Part shown: piece after piece, positions 1-6,911 of the stretch
How positions within the stretch are numbered: the stretch's first letter is position 1
Layout: the number at the start of each line of letters is the position of its first letter
Assembly (NCBI GenBank): GCA_963779845.1
Contig: CAVZZV010000005.1
Span: forward strand, 1 to 64,000
Source of the DNA: CAVZZV01 sp963779845
GTDB lineage: Bacteria; Bacteroidota; Bacteroidia; Bacteroidales; GCA-2748055
Length of the DNA stretch: 64,000 nucleotides
Direction of reading: 5' to 3'
Made by a program: the position numbers and the translations under genes
Notes under the pieces: generated by a model
Database searches by the model: none
What the model was told of the DNA's origin: nothing
The model's input: only the letters and a program-made list of their open reading frames with translations

Positions 1-86
1 TGAACCATCCCAAATCGTTCTACTCCGTATCTATGAATCCGAATCAAATCTTTTTTGGCGACATTACTTAATCGATATTTAGCCAT
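1..86 (-). CDS. parE: ParE-family toxin, N-terminal part (runs off window)
   Basis: Only the first 28 or so codons are inside the window. The start ATG lies at 86-84 and the frame reads MAKYRLSNVAKKDLIRIH onward, which is the usual opening of RelE/ParE-superfamily toxins: a short beta strand followed by a helix rich in Lys, Asp and Ile. It overlaps the end of the upstream antitoxin gene by 8 bp, the normal arrangement for a translationally coupled parDE pair. The toxin family poisons DNA gyrase or cuts ribosome-associated mRNA; which of these applies cannot be told from the fragment. This pair is the most distal cassette visible in the integron-like array. Confidence 0.75.
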   Translation of the reverse strand, partial: MAKYRLSNVAKKDLIRIHRYGVERFGMV

Positions 87-318
87 TTAGCAATGACTTT
101 GATTGTGTTAGAATTTGATCTTTACTGTCGTCTGTAAAACCACTGTTCTCTGCTCTATCAAGCTTAGCTCTAATCCAGTCGATTTGAACTTGCTGTTGTT
201 TTGCTTGTCTGATCAGATCATTAACTAGCTCACTTTTGCTGGCATATTCTTTATTGCTCAATTGTGCTTTTAACCATTCATCATTGGGTTCTGTGAATGA
301 AATGCTCTGTCTAATCAT
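79..318 (-). CDS. parD: ParD-like antitoxin
   Basis: A 79-residue protein. The N-terminal third (RQSISFTEPNDEWLKAQL) looks like the beta strand and first helix of a ribbon-helix-helix DNA-binding domain; the rest is charged and helical, as expected for the toxin-binding tail. It lies directly upstream of the parE-like gene and overlaps it by 8 bp. In this family the antitoxin dimer binds its own promoter and represses the pair, and neutralises the toxin. The start at 318 is preceded on the minus strand by an A+T-rich leader, and 60 bp further up lies the cassette end (core at 378-386). Likely a stabilising toxin-antitoxin cassette, which is the commonest cargo of chromosomal integrons. Confidence 0.8.
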   Translation of the reverse strand: MIRQSISFTEPNDEWLKAQLSNKEYASKSELVNDLIRQAKQQQVQIDWIRAKLDRAENSGFTDDSKDQILTQSKSLLNG

Positions 319-377
319 AGCTTTTTGGTGTAAAATTACATCTTATTTGAATCAGTTGCAAGTTTTTTTTCTTGTAT

Positions 378-510
378 TGTTGCCAACGTATCGGCTGTAT
401 GTTCCGTTGCCTCCGGTTTATCTTATTAGTTTTAATAATTTATCTAAGGTATGGTTAAATTTCATTTTAACGATGGTCTGGCAATGGAATATGACAGCCT
501 GTTAGCGAAC
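378..510 (-). repeat. attC-like site 1
   Basis: The two ends form an imperfect inverted repeat: plus-strand CAACGTATCGGCTGTATG at 384 onward pairs with the reverse complement of the 485-505 segment. The left core is GCCAAC ending at 386, the right core GTTAGCGAAC at 501-510. Over about 120 bp it matches attC-like site 5 (5968-6094) with only about four or five differences, although the genes next to the two copies are unrelated. Near-identical sites beside different genes are typical of sedentary chromosomal integrons. Confidence 0.8.
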
Positions 511-690
511 GTAGGTATGTCATTATCCGGATATTTTTCATCAAAATCTTTTTTAGTCATATGATTTTATTGTTTGAAATAGATTCCAGGGTCTTTCTAA
601 TATGTGATGTTCTCTCTTGTTTTATAAACGCTGGTAATTCGCGATGATACTTTCCAAATCTATTTCACCGGAGTGACTATGTTCGCTAAC
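501..690 (-). other. short, nearly gene-less integron-like cassette
   Basis: Delimited by GTTAGCGAAC (501-510) and its exact reverse complement GTTCGCTAAC (681-690), as expected of a cassette that was once circular. No convincing gene fits. The only open frame on the minus strand starts at 560 (MTKKDFDEKYPDND...) and runs through the neighbouring attC-like site to a stop at 462, giving 32 residues; it may be a real small protein or the tail of a lost gene. Small or empty cassettes are common in chromosomal integrons. Confidence 0.6.
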
Positions 691-819
691 GAGCAGCGGT
701 TAACGTAGTTGCCGGAATTCGGAGACGAAAACTATCAACTGAAAACGCAGCTGATTAAATGCCCCAACCTCCAAATATACACAAAACCAGGCAATTACGG
801 TTACCGCATGTTGCCAGCA
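684..819 (-). repeat. attC-like site 2
   Basis: Left core CGCTAAC (684-690) and right core GTTGCCAGCA (810-819). The arms pair imperfectly: AGCGGTTAACGTAGTTGCC near 694-712 against the reverse complement of 791-811, which reads CATGCGGTAACCGTAATTGCC with small bulges. The middle (about 713-790) is unpaired and variable. It separates the nearly empty cassette from the cassette holding the 129-residue unknown protein. Confidence 0.75.
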
Positions 820-840
820 GTGTACTTTTTCGTCCTCATA

Positions 841-1230
841 TTATTGGTGTAAAAAAAAACTGTCTGTTTCTTTTCCCTCATCAATCATTTTTATTTCGAT
901 ATCAAACAGTTGATTAATTGCTTTGTTAAATTCACCCTTGTCTAACCATCCAGTTTTTAGAAATATTTTGTCTTCAGGAATTGTAATTTTGTCCGAAATA
1001 TGAAATTTGTTGTTTTTAATAATTTCAATAAGTTCAATCAAATTGTCAGATGGTACATTTTCTTCTGTCATGTACCAACAAAAGTTTTGTTGTTCTCCAA
1101 GGTCTGTTGGGTCGTATATAACAGTTCCATAAATTTTGTCTTTATAAATATCTTTGTACGTAACTGTGACTGCACCAAAGAGCTTTAAATAGCTATCTAA
1201 GAATTTTATGCGTTTCATTGCAGTCGTCAT
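841..1230 (-). CDS. hypothetical cassette-encoded protein
   Basis: A 129-residue soluble protein without signal peptide or membrane segment; I do not recognise a family. An internal Met at residue 5 (ATG at 1218-1216) could be the true start, since the segment from there reads as a normal N-terminus (MKRIKFLDSYLKLFG). The composition is acidic and rich in Lys, Ile and Asp, resembling immunity-like or cytoplasmic small proteins, but no function can be claimed. It fills a cassette bounded by GTTGCCAGCA (810-819) and the exact reverse complement TGCTGGCAAC (1275-1284). Its orientation is the same as every other cassette gene here, with its stop close to an attC-like site. Confidence 0.6.
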   Translation of the reverse strand: MTTAMKRIKFLDSYLKLFGAVTVTYKDIYKDKIYGTVIYDPTDLGEQQNFCWYMTEENVPSDNLIELIEIIKNNKFHISDKITIPEDKIFLKTGWLDKGEFNKAINQLFDIEIKMIDEGKETDSFFLHQ

Positions 1231-1274
1231 TATGTTTAATTAAGGTTATCATATTCTGGTTGTCTTCCTTACAT

Positions 1275-1404
1275 TGCTGGCAACGGATGGCGGTAAGAAA
1301 TCGTTGCGCAATTAAAACCAATCCAGTATCAAGCCGCTAAGCTGTTTATTAAATGTTATGTCGTTCAAAATTAGCACTATCCGCGCAATGTTTTTTACCG
1401 CTTG
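1275..1404 (-). repeat. attC-like site 3, interrupted by the IS91-family element
   Basis: Left core TGCTGGCAAC (1275-1284). The arm GGATGGCGGTAAG following 1284 pairs with the right arm whose reverse complement begins CAAGCGGTAAAAAACATTGCG (1382-1404 region). The right core should read G-TTATAGGTT; the G is the last base of CTTG at 1401-1404 and the remainder TTATAGGTT is found at 3833-3841, on the other side of the mobile element. The site was therefore split at or next to its predicted crossover point. Confidence 0.7.
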
Positions 1405-1496
1405 TTGAACTAAATCCGCCTTCGTCGGATAGCTATTTTTAAAAGTACCCGATTCTTTCTATAATTCGAAATTATTCACAACAAAAATTTCTGATT

Positions 1497-2414
1497 ATGA
1501 GAAAGAAATCGGGTTTAACTATTGTTGAGCAGGCCATTGTGCTTGTTCCGGAATTTGAAAAAGTTGTTCGTAAACTTGAACAACAGGTTACTTTGCGGGG
1601 ACAGAGTAACAGTACACTGCAAAACTACATCCGCCGTATTGCCCTTTGTGTAATTCGTTTCGGGAAACTCCCGGAACAGATTGATCCCGAAGAGATCAAC
1701 GAATATCTTGTAGCTCTTGCCAGAGACCCACGATCTCCTTCCCGTAGCAGCTTTAAACACATGGTTTACGGACTTCGGTACTACTACCGTCTTCTGGGGA
1801 TGAACAAAAACGCCATTGCCCTTCCTTCACTCAAGAAAGACACAAAACTTCCGGTTATCCTTAATAACCAGGAACTCAAAGAACTTTTTGCCGCCCCGTC
1901 GCTTCTTAAACAACGTGTGTTGCTGACCCTGATCTACTCAGCCGGTTTACGTGGTCAGGAAATCATTAACCTTAAAATTTCGGATATCGATTTTGAGCGA
2001 ATGACAATACATATTCGCCAAAGCAAATATAAGAAAGATCGTGTGGTTCCCCTGGCCAAAAGTATGGCCCTGGGGTTGAAAAAATACCTCAAAGCCGAAA
2101 ACCCGCATATCTGGCTGTTCAATGGGAAAGAGTCTGACGGCCGATATAGCGTTCGCGGTCTATCCTGGGTCATGCGCGAGAACCTGAAAAAAACTTCAAT
2201 CACAAAGGATGTAAACCTGCATTCTTTGCGGCATTCTTATGCTACACATTTACTCGAGCAGGGACTAAATATTGTGACCCTTAAAGAGCTGCTTGGTCAT
2301 GCCGACATTACAACAACAATGATTTACCTTCATGTGGCGCAATGTGAACTGATAAAGCCTCATAGCCCTTTGGATACTCTCTATAATTATCCTGGTGATG
2401 AGGCCAAAATTTGA
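1497..2414 (+). CDS. IS91-associated tyrosine recombinase
   Basis: A 305-residue tyrosine recombinase. The N-terminal part (about 23-105) is a SAM-like core-binding domain and the C-terminal part (about 118-290) the catalytic domain, with R152 in SAGLRGQE, H242/R245 in HSLRHS, H268 in LLGHAD and the nucleophile Y277 in TTMIYLH. All catalytic residues are present. It lacks the extra helix insertion that marks integron integrases between the second and third conserved patches. Its stop lies 20 bp inside the following transposase gene, so the two are probably cotranslated. Two-gene IS91 elements of this type are known in several bacterial groups; the recombinase's role in transposition is not established. 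It belongs to the mobile element, not to the cassette array. Confidence 0.85.
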   Translation: MRKKSGLTIVEQAIVLVPEFEKVVRKLEQQVTLRGQSNSTLQNYIRRIALCVIRFGKLPEQIDPEEINEYLVALARDPRSPSRSSFKHMVYGLRYYYRLLGMNKNAIALPSLKKDTKLPVILNNQELKELFAAPSLLKQRVLLTLIYSAGLRGQEIINLKISDIDFERMTIHIRQSKYKKDRVVPLAKSMALGLKKYLKAENPHIWLFNGKESDGRYSVRGLSWVMRENLKKTSITKDVNLHSLRHSYATHLLEQGLNIVTLKELLGHADITTTMIYLHVAQCELIKPHSPLDTLYNYPGDEAKI

Positions 2415-3570
2415 GCTCTCAGATGCGGTAAGGCTTTTCGGCGAAGGACTTGTTGCCAAGGGGAGCCTTAACTCACTGCAATTAAAAGTACTCGGGAACA
2501 TCTCCCAATGCCGGACGGCAGCTCTTGGAGGACATGAACAGGCATGCCTAAACTGTGGCACTGTAAGCTACAGCTACAATAGCTGTGGCGACAGACACTG
2601 TCCCAAATGCCAGGCTGCAAAACAAGCATTCTGGATCGAGGATCTCGTGCATAGCACCCTGCCAATTAAGCATTACCACATTATATTCACCCTGCCACAT
2701 AAGCTTAATTCAGTATGTCTATACAACCAAAGGATGTATTACGACCTGCTTTTTGCCGCGGTATGGAATACCCTTAGAGCATTTGGATACTCACATTATG
2801 GCGTTGAAGGAGGTGCTGTGGCAGTGCTTCACACCTGGGGACAAAACCTGAGTTTGCACCCTCACGTTCATTGCATTGTTCCCTCTGCCGGGTATACTCT
2901 TGATGGAAAATGGAAAAACATCGGCCATTCGGGAAAATACCTTTATCCGGTTCATCAACTCAGCCAAGCCTTCAAGGGAAGGTTCCTCGATAGTCTGAAA
3001 CGCTCCCTGCGAAAGCAAAATGCTTTGACAATGTTCGATGATAAGATCCGTCAGGCATACGCTTCCAGGTGGGTGGTACACTGCGAACCTTCCCTGGCAG
3101 ATGCCGGACATGTGGTTAAATATCTGGGACAATACACTCACCGGGTGGCTATTACAAATCAGCGTATTTTGAATATCACCGATAGCAAAGTAACGTTCAT
3201 TGCCAAAGATTACCGCGAGGGTGCAATCAAAAAGCCGGTCACTCTCGAGGGGATCGAATTCCTGCGACGCTTTGCTATGCATATCCTGCCATGGCGCTTT
3301 GTGAAAATCAGACGTTACGGTATTTACAATCCTACCACCAAAAGAAAACTCGGATTGCAATTTGCTCCGGATGAAAAACCCGATATCGATACCCTGATAA
3401 AAAAGAAACAACCTCCCGAAACAAACCAAGAGCGGTTCAAACGCTTAACGGGAATTGACCCCTGCAAGTGTCAGGTCTGCAAAACAGGAATAATGGTTGC
3501 CGTAAGGGAGCTCCCTAAAATACGCTCGCCTGTATGGTTCTTTCCGGGACAGTCACAGCTTCAATATTAA
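2395..3570 (+). CDS. tnpA: IS91-family transposase (HUH, Y2)
   Basis: A 391-residue transposase, typical length for the family. A zinc-binding N-terminus is visible as CLNCG (51-55) and CGDRHCPKCQ (64-73). The HUH metal-binding motif is HPHVHC at 155-160, and the two catalytic tyrosines are Y243 and Y247 in YLGQYTHR. A second Cys pair near the C-terminus (CKCQVC, about 363-368) may bind another zinc. The family cuts one DNA strand and moves by rolling-circle replication from an origin end to a terminus end. The start ATG at 2395 overlaps the end of the recombinase gene. All key residues are present, so the element may be active. Confidence 0.92.
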   Translation: MMRPKFELSDAVRLFGEGLVAKGSLNSLQLKVLGNISQCRTAALGGHEQACLNCGTVSYSYNSCGDRHCPKCQAAKQAFWIEDLVHSTLPIKHYHIIFTLPHKLNSVCLYNQRMYYDLLFAAVWNTLRAFGYSHYGVEGGAVAVLHTWGQNLSLHPHVHCIVPSAGYTLDGKWKNIGHSGKYLYPVHQLSQAFKGRFLDSLKRSLRKQNALTMFDDKIRQAYASRWVVHCEPSLADAGHVVKYLGQYTHRVAITNQRILNITDSKVTFIAKDYREGAIKKPVTLEGIEFLRRFAMHILPWRFVKIRRYGIYNPTTKRKLGLQFAPDEKPDIDTLIKKKQPPETNQERFKRLTGIDPCKCQVCKTGIMVAVRELPKIRSPVWFFPGQSQLQY

Positions 3571-3845
3571 AACAGACAATCCAAACTGCGCTTGCAACGC
3601 AACCGGGAGAGGTATGCCCGATATCAAGTAAAAAGTACTCTTAACTGCTGATTTTTTAAAAAATATCCCTCGTTTATTGGCTTAGTCACACAAATACCTG
3701 CATTACTTCAAAGAACGATTAAGCTTTTTTATCCTAAAAAAATACAAAACCTTCGATAAGTGCATAGACCGGCGGGTGTAGTTCAACACAGACTCCTCGC
3801 TGGGTCTTGCAGACCGCTCAGTGTCCTATTTATTATAGGTTGTTT

Positions 3846-5021
3846 TTACAGCACTGAATAACCTAAAATAAAAGAAATGCAATTATTATTACTATATGCG
3901 ATGTCGATGGATTCAAAATATCTCGGCCATGATGTCCTTAATTCAAATGTATATCGTTTATTATATTTGTAGCCCAAACCAAATTCATGTGTAAGAGCAA
4001 GATAAGGTAATATATCGTTAACATTGTTATTATATTGCGAGTTTAAATTATAATCCAATACATAAAAAGCATTGATGAAAACTTTAGATTTCTCAGTTAT
4101 GTGCATATAATATCTTACTCCAACAGGGAATACAATAGTGTTGTATTTTAAGTTTAGTTTGTTTTTTGCATTCTGATTTTCTGTATTGAGATGCCTGTAG
4201 TACGGTTCGAAAATTAAGGCCCATTTAAAATTATTAAACGACATGATGCTTTCAGCCTCCAATCCAATTCTGAACCCGTAAAACGGACCAAATTTCGACC
4301 CTAGTGATGGTGTAGGACTGACATCAGTTAGCGAAGTATAATCAATCCCGGGCCTAATATTTAGATTGAATATACTCTTCTTATTCTTTTCATATATTGT
4401 ATTGTTTGAATTATTACATTCATTGTACTTTACAAAAAATGTAAGCAAATCACTTTTTTCGTAAGATATATTCTCGATATAGTTTTTAGAAAAATCAGGG
4501 CATTTCAATTCAACATAAAGCTGTTGTCTGAAAGTATTGTTCTGTCCAAATTTGTTAGCTGATATTCTATAACTTTTAAAAATAAGTTGTTCAATTTTCT
4601 TATTTTCTACTTCATAGAAAAAACGACGCAAGTCATTCTCTACATAATAATATAATGATGCTTTTCCTTCAACAAGCACTTTTAAAAACAGTGTTTCTTC
4701 GTTAAGTCGAGGCTCTTTTACATCGCTTAACTCATCCATCCACTCGCTAGCTCTATCAATATCTACAGTATACCGTTTGTACTTAAAACTATTTATTATC
4801 CCAAACTCTTTGACCTCAGATAATGACGCGGTATGCAAGTCTTCAAACTCAGTTAGCCTATATTTGAATTTTTGGGGATTGTCTAGCCAGTCTTTATTAT
4901 TTATAAAGCATTCAATTCTCTGTCCGTCATTGTTAATAAAATATCCTTCTTCAAATGAAATTTGTGCATCGCAAATGATACTCGATAGGATTAAAGCAAG
5001 AGAAAGTATATTCTTATTCAT
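3846..5021 (-). CDS. secreted, probable outer-membrane beta-barrel protein in a cassette
   Basis: A 391-residue protein starting with a Sec signal peptide (residues 1-19, ending ICDA-Q). The first half (about 20-210) is a soluble region of unknown fold. The second half alternates aromatic and polar residues in strands such as GFRIGLEAE, VGVRYYMHI and ELRTSWPRYF, and ends in a hydrophobic residue as outer-membrane barrels do (GYSVL). This looks like the outer-membrane beta-barrel domain family common in Bacteroidota; the function is unknown. It is much larger than usual cassette cargo. Its cassette is bounded by GTTATAGGTT at 5062-5053 (minus strand) and TTATAGGTT at 3833-3841. The gene end lies only 13 bp from the IS91 right boundary. 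Confidence 0.65.
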   Translation of the reverse strand: MNKNILSLALILSSIICDAQISFEEGYFINNDGQRIECFINNKDWLDNPQKFKYRLTEFEDLHTASLSEVKEFGIINSFKYKRYTVDIDRASEWMDELSDVKEPRLNEETLFLKVLVEGKASLYYYVENDLRRFFYEVENKKIEQLIFKSYRISANKFGQNNTFRQQLYVELKCPDFSKNYIENISYEKSDLLTFFVKYNECNNSNNTIYEKNKKSIFNLNIRPGIDYTSLTDVSPTPSLGSKFGPFYGFRIGLEAESIMSFNNFKWALIFEPYYRHLNTENQNAKNKLNLKYNTIVFPVGVRYYMHITEKSKVFINAFYVLDYNLNSQYNNNVNDILPYLALTHEFGLGYKYNKRYTFELRTSWPRYFESIDIAYSNNNCISFILGYSVL

Positions 5022-5052
5022 ATTAGATTGTTGCTGAATGGTTGTTGCAAAT

Positions 5053-5186
5053 AACCTATAACGGACGGCGGTAGGTACAGTGCCGGCATTTATACAATTT
5101 CTTTTCGTTTTAAGTAAGAACTAATTTAAACAATTAATTTCAGACTAAGAAAGAGCAAGGCATTGGACCTACCGCTTGTTAGCCAC
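5053..5186 (-). repeat. attC-like site 4
   Basis: Left core AACCTATAAC (5053-5062), right core GTTAGCCAC (5178-5186). Arms: GGCGGTAGGTACAGTGCC (5067-5084) pairs with the reverse complement of 5159-5176, GCGGTAGGTCCAATGCC, with a one-base bulge. Read on the minus strand the left end is GGCTAACAAGCGG, matching the RYYYAAC-AARYGG look of known attC sites and fixing the orientation as the same as the cassette genes. Confidence 0.85.
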
Positions 5187-5196
5187 TGACCTTAGT

Positions 5197-5619
5197 TCAT
5201 TTTTTTTGAATTGAAGTAAGATACTCCTCGGCTGTCATTACAGGTAATTTTGCATTTTTAAAGTCCCTGTGGTTTCTGGTAATAAGAATATCTTGTTTGT
5301 TTTCTAAGGCAGTAAAATATTGGAGAGCATCCTCAAAATCAGGAAAATCACTATCATTTAAAGCCAGCTCCACAACCTTGTCATCTAATTTCAAAACTCG
5401 CACTAAAATCTTGAATTTTCGCAAAATTTCCTTAGCCTGAACTTTAGATTTTTGCCTCGATAGAATGTAATTCGTATTTGCAAAAGTTAAAGAGGAAACA
5501 CTCAATTTTATTTCGCCCAGATCTGCAATTGAAAATAGATCTGCTGCGCTTTGGTAAAATGCTCCACGTTTTGCAATTAAGTCAATTACAATATTTGTGT
5601 CGATAAATAATTTGCTCAT
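5197..5619 (-). CDS. vapC: PIN-domain toxin (VapC-like)
   Basis: A 140-residue PIN-domain ribonuclease. The first acidic residue of the metal site is D7 in LFIDTNIVIDLI. The second acidic cluster is in NDSDFPDFEDALQY and the C-terminal strand with conserved Arg/Asp is ILITRNHRDF. In the family these acidic residues coordinate Mg2+/Mn2+ and the enzyme cuts RNA, often initiator tRNA or rRNA. Its ATG overlaps the stop of the antitoxin gene by 4 bp (5616-5619), so translation is coupled. It fills one cassette of the array together with its antitoxin. Confidence 0.88.
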   Translation of the reverse strand: MSKLFIDTNIVIDLIAKRGAFYQSAADLFSIADLGEIKLSVSSLTFANTNYILSRQKSKVQAKEILRKFKILVRVLKLDDKVVELALNDSDFPDFEDALQYFTALENKQDILITRNHRDFKNAKLPVMTAEEYLTSIQKK

Positions 5620-5861
5620 TTGTATTTCTCGTTAAGATAATCACCGTACTCACTTTTATAATCAAAATCTTCAGGAAGCCGAATTACACCACTTAAACTT
5701 TCCACGAGCGGGGTAATCCTTATTTCTGATTTTCTTTTGCTAGTGATTGATGCAAGATAGGATTCAATCAATTTTGATAAACTTATCTTATTCGATCTAG
5801 CATACTCTTTCGCTCTACCGATGATTTCCTCATCTACATTAAGCGTTAATTTTGTGTCCAT
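5616..5861 (-). CDS. antitoxin of the PIN toxin (ribbon-helix-helix, DUF6364-like)
   Basis: An 81-residue protein. The N-terminus MDTKLTLNVDEEIIGRAKEY with the following helix (ISLSKLIESYL) fits a ribbon-helix-helix antitoxin of the DUF6364 type, which is regularly paired with PIN toxins in Bacteroidota. The C-terminal tail (about 50-81) is acidic and aromatic, suited to wrapping the toxin active site. It precedes vapC with an ATGA overlap. The likely promoter lies in the 100 bp between the start (5861) and the cassette end (core 5966-5974). Family assignment is by pattern, so moderately sure. Confidence 0.8.
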   Translation of the reverse strand: MDTKLTLNVDEEIIGRAKEYARSNKISLSKLIESYLASITSKRKSEIRITPLVESLSGVIRLPEDFDYKSEYGDYLNEKYK

Positions 5862-5965
5862 AGCTTTGAAATTTACGTGTAAATATACAAAATGATTACG
5901 TGTTTTGCAAATATTTCACGTAAGATATATATTGTTATATACGTATTTTAAGTTTTGATCGGTTT

Positions 5966-6097
5966 GTGGCTAACGTATCGGCTGTATGTTCCGTTGCCTC
6001 TGGTTTATCTTATTTGTTTTAATAATTTATCTAAGGTATGGTTAAATTTCATTTTAACGATAATCTGGCAATGGAATATGACAGCCTGTTAGAGCAA
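5966..6097 (-). repeat. attC-like site 5
   Basis: Left core GTGGCTAAC (5966-5974), right core GTTAGAGCAA (6088-6097). Arms: CGGCTGTATGTTCCGTTGCC (5979-5998) pairs with the reverse complement of 6067-6087, AGGCTGTCATATTCCATTGCC. It is nearly identical to attC-like site 1 over the whole length. The left core is the exact complement of the right core of site 4, as required for the two ends of one cassette. Confidence 0.85.
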
Positions 6098-6102
6098 GTA
6101 CG

Positions 6103-6414
6103 CTAAAGATCAATTGATATTTTAACCTTACCGCCAAGCCCTTTCTCCACGATATCATATAAGGTTTTAAGCGTCAAATTACTTCCATCATTTTCAATTC
6201 TCGAGATGTAAGTTCTCTTTTTATCAACCAATTCAGCTAATTGTTCTTGAGTCAGTTTTTTTTCCTCTCTGGCTTTACGAAGAAGTACTCCAATCTTTAT
6301 TGATTCAAAATCTCTTTCAAGTTGATCTCTTCTTTCTGTACCCCGTTTACCATAAACTGTATCTTTAATATCCTTCCAACTTTTGGTATCCATATTATCT
6401 TGATTTTTCTTCAT
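6103..6414 (-). CDS. higA: XRE-family antitoxin (HigA-like)
   Basis: A 103-residue protein with a helix-turn-helix of the Cro/C1 (XRE) type at about residues 45-98: LLRKAREEKKLTQEQLAELV followed by the recognition helix segment KKRTYISRIENDGSNLTLKTL. Its gene follows the toxin gene and overlaps it by 20 bp, the toxin-first order characteristic of higBA. In this family the antitoxin binds the operon promoter and the toxin. An internal Met at residue 8 is an alternative start that would leave a short overlap. Confidence 0.88.
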   Translation of the reverse strand: MKKNQDNMDTKSWKDIKDTVYGKRGTERRDQLERDFESIKIGVLLRKAREEKKLTQEQLAELVDKKRTYISRIENDGSNLTLKTLYDIVEKGLGGKVKISIDL

Positions 6415-6739
6415 AATACATATTCATTAATTGAATTGCTTTAGTAACCTCCCTTGGTGGAGTTTTTTGAGTTTTCTTTGAAAATCCGTTTAAAAGAATT
6501 ACAAGCTTCCCTTGATCAAAAAAGCAAAAAACTCTCCAGATATTTGAGGCTAATTGAATTCTTGCCTCATACAATCCATCTGTACCTTTAATTGATTTCA
6601 AATACTTCGAAGGTACTCGCTCATAAGTCTCAATTATTTCAATGACCTTAAAGATTTTATCCTGGACTTTTTTATTCTGTTTTAATAGGAAAGTCTCAAA
6701 ATAGTCTTTATAAGCGATTACTTCTCGAACTCTATTCAT
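6395..6739 (-). CDS. higB: HigB/Gp49-like RelE-superfamily toxin
   Basis: A 114-residue protein matching the phage-derived Gp49/HigB subgroup of RelE toxins: a helical N-terminus, then a beta sheet containing GLYEARIQLASNIWRVFCFF and VILLNGFSKKTQKTP, and a C-terminal helix. The Arg in WRVFC and the Lys-rich KKTQKTP loop are the usual catalytic or RNA-contact elements. The family cleaves mRNA on the ribosome. It is the first gene of the first cassette after the recombinase remnant, the position that is usually best expressed in integrons. Confidence 0.85.
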   Translation of the reverse strand: MNRVREVIAYKDYFETFLLKQNKKVQDKIFKVIEIIETYERVPSKYLKSIKGTDGLYEARIQLASNIWRVFCFFDQGKLVILLNGFSKKTQKTPPREVTKAIQLMNMYYEEKSR

Positions 6740-6807
6740 GCCACAAAGGTAACTTATAAGTTACGTATTTCAAAATCTTTTTTATAGCGATAAAGCTTGG
6801 GGAGTAT

Positions 6808-6911
6808 TTGCTCTAACGATTGTGTATCTGCAGGGTATTACCTCTATATTTGTTTTATTTTAAGCGAACATACATATATATTTTCACTTCTTCCTGTATT
6901 GTGCATGTTTT
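6808..6911 (-). other. array boundary, attI-like region
   Basis: TTGCTCTAAC at 6808-6817 is the exact reverse complement of GTTAGAGCAA at 6088-6097, so it marks the recombinase-proximal end of the HigBA cassette. The 94 bp between it and the recombinase stop codon show no second arm of an attC-like repeat, as expected for a primary attachment site rather than an attC. The identification as attI is inference from position. Confidence 0.55.

Larger units (their letters stand above)
1405..3832 (+). mobile_element. IS91-family element with an accessory tyrosine recombinase
   Basis: Holds two overlapping genes, a tyrosine recombinase and a Y2-type HUH transposase. Boundaries are inferred from the interrupted attC-like site: the sequence is restored if 1405-3832 is removed, joining CTTG (1401-1404) to TTATAGGTT (3833-3841), with no target duplication. 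IS91-like elements are known to insert next to CTTG or GAAC tetramers without duplication, so both facts agree. The left end carries a small hairpin (ATCCG...CGGAT, about 1414-1430) and the right end GGTCT-TGC-AGACC near 3802-3815. Each boundary could be off by a couple of bases because TT is shared. The 3571-3832 stretch is the non-coding right end of the element. Confidence 0.7.

Noticed and set aside
236..505. 89-codon plus-strand frame over parD and attC-like site 1
   Set aside because: It runs antisense through parD and reads through the hairpin arms; hydrophobic translation is an artefact of A+T-rich DNA.
1497..2414. Integron integrase IntI for the array
   Set aside because: No IntI-specific helix insertion; it overlaps the IS91 transposase gene and lies inside the element that split an attC-like site, so it arrived later.
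378..6097. attC-like repeats as terminators or IS ends
   Set aside because: No T-runs follow the stems, the central parts are long and unpaired, and the matching cores on opposite cassette ends are not explained by terminators or terminal repeats of one IS.
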